A stretch of 32,333 nt of DNA from Paulinella micropora. Its lineage: Eukaryota; Cercozoa; Imbricatea; Euglyphida. The notes under the pieces are model-generated. The model was not told the origin of the DNA, searched no databases, and saw only the letters and a program-made list of their open reading frames with translations. How positions within the stretch are numbered: the first letter of the stretch is position 1; each line of letters begins with the position of its first letter. Shown piece after piece: positions 24,942-32,333 of the stretch. The DNA lies in the NCBI GenBank assembly GCA_009731375.1, contig BJOX01000051.1, positions 1,107,106 to 1,139,438 on the forward strand. Reading direction: 5' to 3'. A program made the position numbers and the translations under genes.

Positions 24942-27919
24942 CACTTGACGGGGACGTCAGACAAAAACAAATACTCAAACATATATTATATATACTTGAA
25001 CCGTACCCCTCATAGCTCTTTTGCAAAACAAAGAATTTGATTGGACTCAAGCAGGTGTCTCGTACCCTCTAGCCCAATCCATATCTGTATGCTCACAAGG
25101 AGACATGATAGATACAGACTCTCTGGACGGTGAGAGTTATTCTTGCTGTTCTCACACAGAGAACAAGAAGGAGGTGGACAGAGGAGTAAAGGAACGCACA
25201 CGAATCACAAGCAAACAGGGACAGGAGCACAACAATCTATCCTTTTAGTTTGTGCATTTATTTGCATCATTTCCGAGTCAGAGTCACACATACGTCAGAA
25301 TATTTTTGCAAATCTCTGATCATACTCGTTCTCACTGCAAAAAGTAGATCTGAGAACCTATCCGACTTAGTAACTATCGACTTCTCAAGGAGAGCTTCTC
25401 TAGCGTCTCTATTACTATCTGTGTGTAGGTCCTAGTGTCTCATAACAGTTACAATATATTAATAGAAAAGGAGGAGGAGAAAGCAATTTGAGTGAGGAGA
25501 ACAAAAAATCGGAGGAAATCTCAAGGACTACTTCTCTCAAACAAAAGCAAACACTCGAACATTGTGTTAGAATATAGATTTGGTAACTAATATATCCATG
25601 TATTTAACCGGGTTATGCGGTTAGATCCCCTATCAGAATAACTAATGCCAATCCACCTTAATGGACCGAGTGGGTATATCTGCCCCAATTAAGTGGGTCC
25701 AGTTATTGTTCTGTTATTAATACCTACCAGTCGTTTTAGTCATCCGTTACTGTTGGGTAAAGTATGATCATTAAAGTCATTCTTCGGTACTTCGTATGTA
25801 CTTATCAGGTTATGAAGCCTTGAAGCGCCGCTAGCGCAAGACCCTTCGGAGAGTGTCTCCGAGCAACGAAGAAAGCTGGCAAGAACACCCAGAGGGACGT
25901 TGTCTCGTTCGTGTTTCGTGCCAGAACAGAACTAAATTCTGTTTACTGTGTGTGGCTGATAGGTAGCTGGTGAGGCCCTGTGCGTGGTGAGCTGAGTCTC
26001 AGCGCAGTGGGTGGCAGTCGGAGGCTTGTCGAGCTCAGCCTGCCAACCCTTCGAGGCGTCAAGAGTCCCAAGAGGGACGTTCCGTGGACAGTGGCCCTAG
26101 TGCCAATCCAGATCACCAGTGCTGCCGGCTACGACGGTACCGGCAACCTACCTCAGTACAACAGGCTTGGCTTTAATCAGTTTGTGAGTCGGACTCTTGC
26201 AGTAGCTCTGTCGTTTACGGTCGACAACTACTTGTTAAGACCCTACTCATTGTCGTCGTTCCGTTTGCCGACGTTGAACTCTTTCCCGGCAGTGGTGGAA
26301 GATCCCAAAACCAACGGGACCAGTCGCCAGGACAAGTGCTTTGGCGTTCGAGTAGCCGACGTTCGCACAACAAGTCCCAGACAAGTAGCTTTGGGGTAAG
26401 CAATAAGGTACGATATCTATACCTACACACCACCCGAAAGTGAAACTAGACCTGAAAATCCCCCCTCTACCTAGAAACGTAAAAGACTTTAAGACGTACG
26501 AGACTACTTTGATAGCAATTCTCAGAATAGTTAACCCACAGTTAATTAATTGCTTGGAAGGAAGGCCAATTATATTCCTTAGTGCTGTCAAGAGTGAGTC
26601 TGCACCGTCACCATCTACTGCTAAAAAGTCACCGTCTTTGTCTGTGACACAAAGAAAGATAGATGAAGAAGAAGGTCTTAGGAAGGAAGAGGACAAGAAC
26701 GAAATCACGAGGAAAAGAGTAGAGCTAAAAGATGAGCTGCTAGCATATCTTATTTCCTCCTGCCAGCAGAATTGGAACGCTATGGCATTGTTGCCAGAAG
26801 CAGAAGGTGATCCTGCCAAATTCTGGAAAGCCATTGTTGACAAGTATAGGGGGTTAGACGAAATAGCAAAGACAGGTAGAATTGACAAGCTAGATGCTAT
26901 GCAGGGGCCAAGTTCTATGAATAGAGTAGAGACATGGCTAACAAAATACAAGGCACTAGTCAGACAGGTTGAGATAGACGAAGGTAGGCCTGAGTCAGAC
27001 TACAAGAAATGTAAGAAGTTATTTAGGTTACTGCAACACCTAGACCCTATGTCAACTTTGTACACAACATGGCAACAATGGATGCAAGATGGGACTGGAA
27101 ACAGTTAACTTTGAAGATAGTTCAGGTAGCACAGGAACACAACAACGAAAAATTGTACAGAGAAGTGATAACACCCCAGAGAGGCAAGCAGGTAGTATTT
27201 AACACAGTTTCGACGACGAAAGATTCTAAATGAAAATGCTACTGCTGCAAGCAAGCTGGACACATGTGTTATGAATGTACTTCTCGATGTGCTAGAACAG
27301 CTTGTAGAGAAGGCAAAAGAGGTGTCAGACATACAGGAGCTGAATGTTCTTTTACTAAAAGCATAACTGCTAGACAGGGAAAGACAGGTAAGCCAAAGTA
27401 CACTGACAGACCCAAAAAGCCCACTCGCAAAGACAGCTCTTCTGAAAAACCTAACTCTAAGCACAAACCAAGAAAGGGTAGCACAATGAACAGAAAGAAA
27501 GGACCTAGAAAAGGGAAGTTCATTTGTGTAGGTGAGGAGCAGGAAGAAGAAGAGAGTGAGTCATCACAGGATGAAAGAGAGTCAGTAGATCAACAGGACA
27601 ATGAGGACGTAGAGTGTCAGAACAGTCAGATCATGAGAGTCAGAAAGATGACGAAAATGATGAACCAGACGATTCACTACAACTCATTCAGTGGGTGCAT
27701 ATGAATGTGGAGATAAAGAAGAGGGAGAGCAAGAAGAGACCTCAGACAAACCCTATTCCTATCCCCATTCCCCTCACTCAACAGACAGTTAAACCCTTAA
27801 CTAGACTCCCACAAGAATTCAGAGGGATAGATCCTAACATCCTTCATGTCCCCTACTTCTCAAGTGACTTTCTGCTGAAATACGCTTTGCTTGAAGCTCA
27901 GGGTAGGCATTTAGGGAGA
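24942..27919 (+). repeat. Retroelement-like repeat, copy A
   Basis: This unit is repeated with a 2,988-bp offset as copy B from 27930. The first 1.2 kb (24942 to about 26180) contain no believable gene but include stem-loops (GGAGA-GTG-TCTCC near 25850) and a 139-codon open leader (25980-26399) of doubtful coding value. A gag-like region follows. The first 1.2 kb read the same in both copies, then a 3-bp indel at about 26190 and scattered substitutions begin. It ends in a 10-base N gap. A 5' LTR or leader plus gag of an LTR retrotransposon is the best explanation; no reverse transcriptase is visible in the window. Confidence 0.6.
26413..27720 (+). pseudogene. Gag-like protein with CCHC zinc knuckle, copy A, broken
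   Basis: The start codon present in copy B (ATG 29397) is ATA here (26413-26415). The first frame (to 27108) holds KIPPLPRNVKDFKTYETTLI, a helical capsid-like region with PAKFWKAIVDKYRGLDEIAK and YKKCKKLFRLLQHLDPMSTL. This resembles gag proteins of LTR retrotransposons. A one-base loss near 27075 and a TGA near 27232 end it. Further on, CYCCKQAGHMCYEC fits the CX2CX4HX4C zinc knuckle that binds RNA. It is followed by a Cys/Arg-rich stretch, a Lys-rich linker and an acidic Ser/Glu tail (to about 27615, where another frameshift lies). Confidence 0.6.
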
Positions 27920-29396
27920 NNNNNNNNNNCACTTGACGGGGACGTCAGACAAAAACAAATACTCAAACATATATTATATATACTTGAACCGTACCCCTCA
28001 TAGCTCTTTTGCAAAACAAAGAATTTGATTGGACTCAAGCAGGTGTCTCGTACCCTCTAGCCCAATCCATATCTGTATGCTCACAAGGAGACATGATAGA
28101 TACAGACTCTCTGGACGGTGAGAGTTATTCTTGCTGTTCTCACACAGAGAACAAGAAGGAGGTGGACAGAGGAGTAAAGGAACGCACACGAATCACAAGC
28201 AAACAGGGACAGGAGCACAACAATCTATCCTTTTAGTTTGTGCATTTATTTGCATCATTTCCGAGTCAGAGTCACACATACGTCAGAATATTTTTGCAAA
28301 TCTCTGATCATACTCGTTCTCACTGCAAAAAGTAGATCTGAGAACCTATCCGACTTAGTAACTATCGACTTCTCAAGGAGAGCTTCTCTAGCGTCTCTAT
28401 TACTATCTGTGTGTAGGTCCTAGTGTCTCATAACAGTTACAATATATTAATAGAAAAGGAGGAGGAGAAAGCAATTTGAGTGAGGAGAACAAAAAATCGG
28501 AGGAAATCTCAAGGACTACTTCTCTCAAACAAAAGCAAACACTCGAACATTGTGTTAGAATATAGATTTGGTAACTAATATATCCATGTATTTAACCGGG
28601 TTATGCGGTTAGATCCCCTATCAGAATAACTAATGCCAATCCACCTTAATGGACCGAGTGGGTATATCTGCCCCAATTAAGTGGGTCCAGTTATTGTTCT
28701 GTTATTAATACCTACCAGTCGTTTTAGTCATCCGTTACTGTTGGGTAAAGTATGATCATTAAAGTCATTCTTCGGTACTTCGTATGTACTTATCAGGTTA
28801 TGAAGCCTTGAAGCGCCGCTAGCGCAAGACCCTTCGGAGAGTGTCTCCGAGCAACGAAGAAAGCTGGCAAGAACACCCAGAGGGACGTTGTCTCGTTCGT
28901 GTTTCGTGCCAGAACAGAACTAAATTCTGTTTACTGTGTGTGGCTGATAGGTAGCTGGTGAGGCCCTGTGCGTGGTGAGCTGAGTCTCAGCGCAGTGGGT
29001 GGCAGTCGGAGGCTTGTCGAGCTCAGCCTGCCAACCCTTCGAGGCGTCAAGAGTCCCAAGAGGGACGTTCCGTGGACAGTGGCCCTAGTGCCAATCCAGA
29101 TCACCAGTGCTGCCGGCTACGACGGTACCGGCAACCTACCTCAGTACAACAGGCTTGGCTTTAATCAGTTTGTGAGTCGGCTTGCAGTAGCTCTGTCGTT
29201 TACGGTCGACAACTACTTATTAAGACCCTACTCATTGTCGTCGTTCCGTTTGCCGACGTTGGACTCTTTCCCGGCTGTGGTGGAAGATCCCAAAACCAAC
29301 GGGACCAGTCGCCAGGACAAGTGCTTTGGCGTTCGAGTAGCCGACGTTCGCACAACAAGTCCCAGACAAGTAGCTTGGGGTAAGCAATAAGGTACG

Positions 29397-31087
29397 ATGT
29401 CTATACCTACACACCACCCGAAAGTGAAACTAGACCTGAAAATCCCCCCTCTACCTAGAAACGTAAAAGACTTTAAGACGTACGAGACTACTTTGATAGT
29501 AATTCTTAGAATAGTTAGCCCACAGTTAATTAATTGCTTGGAAGGAAGACCAATTATATTCCTTAGTGATGTCAAGAGTGAGTCTGCACCGTCACCATCT
29601 ACTGCTAAAAATTCACTGTCTTTGTCTGTGACACAAAGAGAGATAGATGAAGAAGAAGGTCTTAGAAAGGAAGAGAACAAGAACGAAATCACGAGGAAAA
29701 AATAGAGCTAAAAGATGAGCTGCTAGCATATCTTATTTCCTCCTGCCAGCAGAATCCGGACGCTATGGCATTGTTGCCAGAAGCAGAAGGTGATCCTGCC
29801 AAATTCTGGAAAGCCATTGTTGACAAGTATAGGGGGTTAGACGAAATAGCAAAGGCAGGTAGAATTGACAGGCTATATGCTATGCAGGGGCCAAGTTCTG
29901 TGAATAGAGTAGAGACATGGCTAAGAAAATACAAGACGCTAGTCAGACAGGTTGAGATAGACGAAGGTAGCCCTGAGTCAGACTACAAGAAATGTAAGAA
30001 GTTATTTAGGTTACTGCAACACCTAGACCCTATGTCAACTTTGTACACAACATGGCAACATATGGATGCAAGATGGGACTGGAAACAGTTAACCCTGAAG
30101 ATAGTTCAGGTAGCACAGGAACACAACAACGAAAAATTGTACAGAGAAGTGATAACACCCCAGAGAGGCAAGCAGGTAGTATTTAACACAGTTTCGATGC
30201 CGAAAGATTCTGAATTAAAATGTTTCGATGGCTAACAAAGTACAAGACACTAGTCAGACAGGTTGAGATAGACGACGCCTGAGTCAGACTACAAGAAATG
30301 TAAGAAGTTATTTAGGTTACCTATGTCAACTCTGTACACAACATGGCAACATATGGATGCAAGATGGGACTGGAAACAGTTAACCCTGAAGGTAGTTCAG
30401 GTAGCACGAGAACACAACAACAAAAATTGTACAGAGAAGTAATAACACCCCAGAGAGGCAAGCAGGTAGTATTTAGCACACTGTCAGTTTCGACGACGAA
30501 AGATTCTGAATTAAAGTGCTACTGCTGCAAGCAAGCTGGACACATGTTACGAATGTACTTCTAGATGTGCTAGAACAGATTGTCGAGAAGGCAAAAGAGG
30601 TGTCAGACATACAGGTGCTGAATGTTCTTTTACTAAAAGCATAACAGCTAGACAGGGAAAGACAGGTAAGCCAAAATACTCTGACAGACCCAAAAAGCCC
30701 ACTCACAAAGATAGCTCTTCTGAAAAAACTAACTCTAAACACAAATCCAAAAAGGGTAGCACAATGAACAGAAAGAAAGGACCTAGGAAGGGGAAGTTCA
30801 TTTGTGTAGGTGAGGAGCAGGAAGAAGACGAGAGTGAGTCATCACAGGAGGAAAGAGAGTCAATAGATCAACAAGACAATGAGGAAGTAGAATCACCAGA
30901 ACAGTCAGATCATGAGAGTCAGAGAGATGACGAAAATGATGAACCTGATGATTCACTACAACTCATTCAGTGGGTGCACATGAATGTGGAGATAAAGAAG
31001 AGGGAGAGCAAGAAGAGACCTCAGACAAACCCTATTCCTATCCCCATTCCCCTCACTCAACAAACGGTTAAACCGGGCTTGAGTTAA
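29397..31087 (+). pseudogene. Gag-like protein with zinc region, copy B, broken
   Basis: The ATG at 29397 (MSIPTHHPKVKLDLKIPPLP) is intact here. The first frame ends early at a TAG (29703-29705), shortly after ENKNEITRKK. The capsid-like part continues in another frame (29765-30235) and is partly repeated by an internal duplication, after which CYCCKQAGHM appears with a damaged zinc knuckle because bases are missing after the His. The acidic tail (30764-31087: GEEQEEDESESSQEERES, QWVHMNVEIKKRE, PIPIPIPLTQQTV) is in frame. It has at least three breaks. Same family as copy A and equally dead. Confidence 0.6.
29915..30520 (+). repeat. Internal tandem duplication in gag copy B
   Basis: About 311 bp (29915-30225) recur imperfectly at 30228-30520, with at least two small deletions and about ten substitutions. 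Shared phrases are TACAAGAAATGTAAGAAG and GCAAGATGGGACTGGAAACA. Copy A has only one version, so the duplication arose in copy B or its direct ancestor. Confidence 0.85.
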
Positions 31088-31515
31088 ACTAGACCCCCAC
31101 AAGAGTTCAGAGGGATAGATCCTAGAATCTTTCATGACCCATACTTCTTAAGCGACTTTCTGCTGAAATATGCTTTGCTTGAAGCTCAGACTAGGCATTT
31201 AGGGAGAGATCTTTCTTTAGTATTGACAAAGTTTTTGGAGTTGTCCCCCCAGACACAGTCCCCATTGAACCAGTTAATCTAAACTATGCTAAAGTATGGA
31301 GATCGAGAAAGATAGAATCCCCAGAGGAGTTCTTGATCCCAGACAACAAGCGATGTGAAGGCATAGTTAGAGACACAGGAAAGAGATGCAAATGGACTCA
31401 AGGCTTAGGTAAAAGGGGAGGTCCGGGAACAAGCGCAGCCTGGAGGTTGCTAAGGTTTAAGACTGTCAGTTTCACAAACCCAAACTTAGACCTGACTCAG
31501 ACAAGAGCCCAATGA
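31088..31515 (+). pseudogene. Retroelement coding remains with Cys motif
   Basis: Continues after the gag-like tail, in changing frames: FRGIDPRIFHDPYF, LLKYALLEAQTRHLGR, then VPPDTVPIEPVNLNY and IPDNKRCEGIVRDTGKRCKW. The C-x-G-x4-T-G-K-x-C pattern may be part of a small metal-binding site. No protease, integrase or reverse transcriptase motif can be seen, so its place in a retroelement polyprotein is not established. Confidence 0.35.
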
Positions 31516-31841
31516 TGACTGATGAAGCAAAAGCTCTCATGGTAGCAGCATTAACAGAGATAAGAGATCCAGTAATGTATGATAAAGTGTATAGTGGAAT
31601 CCCTAGGGACAAAGATGGATGTCCCGTGCCCCCTCCTCATCTAACAGAGATCTCTGATCTAATCCCAGCTGACGAGCTTAAAGTAGGAACTATGGCACTA
31701 TGCGTGAATAGTGATAGGCCTAGGTTGCCCCATGTTCTTAAGATTGATAATATCAGTCGCAGTCCAGCTGTAGATGAGGCTAGTCATGGTGAGAGTGTAG
31801 ACGAGGGAGCAAATGATACTGCACAAACCGACAGATCATAA
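31512..31841 (+). CDS. Open frame of unknown function
   Basis: A frame of 109 residues overlapping the previous stop (MMTDEAKALMVAALTEIRDP; PPPHLTEISDLIPADELKVG; acidic end). Amino-acid use is protein-like, with helices, Pro turns and an acidic tail. It is probably another piece of the retroelement protein rather than a separate gene. No family was recognised. Confidence 0.35.
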   Translation: MMTDEAKALMVAALTEIRDPVMYDKVYSGIPRDKDGCPVPPPHLTEISDLIPADELKVGTMALCVNSDRPRLPHVLKIDNISRSPAVDEASHGESVDEGANDTAQTDRS

Positions 31842-31845
31842 CAAG

Positions 31846-32333
31846 ATGAAGAAGAGGAGGAATCCTTTGAACACACCCCTGGAGATTGGACAAACCCAGA
31901 CAGTAGTCAGTATGGTCAATTCTCATTTTAGGTGGATGTCCCCTTCAGATTTTCTCTCTAAATCGGAACTCAAGGAAGCAGGATTAGGAAGAAGAATAGC
32001 TACGGAAACCCCAGATACCCAAGGTAGTAAAGACAGGGTAGACCCAGACGACAATGGGGAAGAAAGTGTTATCAGACGAAGGGGAAAGAGTAGCTATAAG
32101 TCCTACCTTGATGTTAAAGCATTACCATCATTACTCCCAGCACAGGCAGCAAGTAGTAGCTATAGTAGCACAACAGGTCCTTTAGCTGTTAGTCAAGCTA
32201 GTAGTAAAAGTAGTACAGATCAGTCTACATCTACTAAACGCCCCATAAGTAGAGCAAAGAGTAGTACAGAGCCAGCCAGTGCTAGTACACAGGACAGCGG
32301 TAGTGTTCCTACGGCTAACCCCAGGGCAACATC
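31846..32333 (+). CDS. Ser/Thr-rich open frame running off the window
   Basis: From ATG 31846 the frame stays open to the window edge (about 162 codons, partial). It starts MKKRRNPLNTPLEIGQTQTV, then NSHFRWMSPSDFLSKSELKE, an acidic patch, and a long Ser/Thr/Ala-rich end (AASSSYSSTTGPLAVSQASS). It looks disordered in the second half. It follows the previous frame by 4 bp and may be a continuation after a frameshift. Confidence 0.35.
   Translation, partial: MKKRRNPLNTPLEIGQTQTVVSMVNSHFRWMSPSDFLSKSELKEAGLGRRIATETPDTQGSKDRVDPDDNGEESVIRRRGKSSYKSYLDVKALPSLLPAQAASSSYSSTTGPLAVSQASSKSSTDQSTSTKRPISRAKSSTEPASASTQDSGSVPTANPRAT

Larger units (their letters stand above)
27930..31207 (+). repeat. Retroelement-like repeat, copy B
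   Basis: Copy of 24942-27919, beginning right after the N gap, so its true left end is unknown. It matches copy A to about 31207, about 300 bp longer because of an internal duplication (29915-30225 repeated at 30228-30520, with small deletions). Beyond 31207 there is no copy A sequence to compare, because copy A stops at the gap. Confidence 0.7.

Noticed and set aside
25980-26399. 139-codon leader frame in the retroelement (and its copy at 28968-29390)
   Set aside because: No family features, and its end changes between copies. A non-coding leader is as likely, so it is not listed as a gene.
26247-26951. A 234-codon minus-strand frame in the retroelement
   Set aside because: It is the shadow of the gag-like gene; the plus frame has the family motifs.

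Overview
The window is a scaffold piece from a eukaryotic genome, most likely an animal, though the species cannot be named from sequence alone. It has AT-rich simple repeats, scaffold gaps (N runs), a possible tRNA-derived SINE, LTR-retrotransposon-like repeats and one very large DNA transposon. No host gene is recognisable.

The centre (2216-23234, 21,019 bp) is one complete Polinton/Maverick element, the virus-like transposons that encode capsid genes, a protein-primed DNA polymerase B and a retroviral-type integrase. Its ends can be placed to the base. Two 140-bp terminal inverted repeats (2216-2355 and 23095-23234, 9 mismatches, no gaps) start with AG and end with TC, and both are flanked by the same 6-bp target duplication, CAGCAC (2210-2215 and 23235-23240).

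Layout inside the element: a small coiled-coil gene and a broken polymerase B gene read rightward (2417-5556). A long leftward block (5558-19682) holds a dead lipase, an HNH/DUF3223-like gene, a small zinc-finger gene, a first phage-tail-like fibre, the major capsid protein, the penton, a maturation protease with a coiled-coil partner, a small basic protein, the A32/FtsK-type packaging ATPase, a zinc-module HNH gene, a small beta-rich protein, a membrane protein and a giant second fibre with a self-cleaving S74 chaperone. One short gene (6315-6590) runs rightward inside this block. On the right, an acidic protein, a small F-box/zinc protein and the integrase read rightward. They are followed by a leftward gene of unknown function, crossed by a gap, and a rightward coiled-coil gene next to the right repeat. 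Together these cover replication, integration, virion assembly, packaging, maturation and host-surface attachment.

The copy is decayed but unevenly so. Polymerase, major capsid, both fibres, lipase, integrase and both HNH-type genes carry stops and frameshifts, while penton, ATPase, protease and most small genes are still open. Stops of all three kinds plus frameshifts point to a fossil copy rather than a changed genetic code. This copy should not be able to move or form particles unaided.

The left flank (1-2209) has only simple repeats and gaps. The right flank (23241-32333) has a cluster of TGCATGCA palindromes, then two copies of a retroelement-like repeat (24942-27919 and 27930 to about 31207, offset 2988 bp) with a gag-like gene bearing a CCHC zinc knuckle. 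The first 1.2 kb of the two copies look identical, but their gag parts differ by a few percent.
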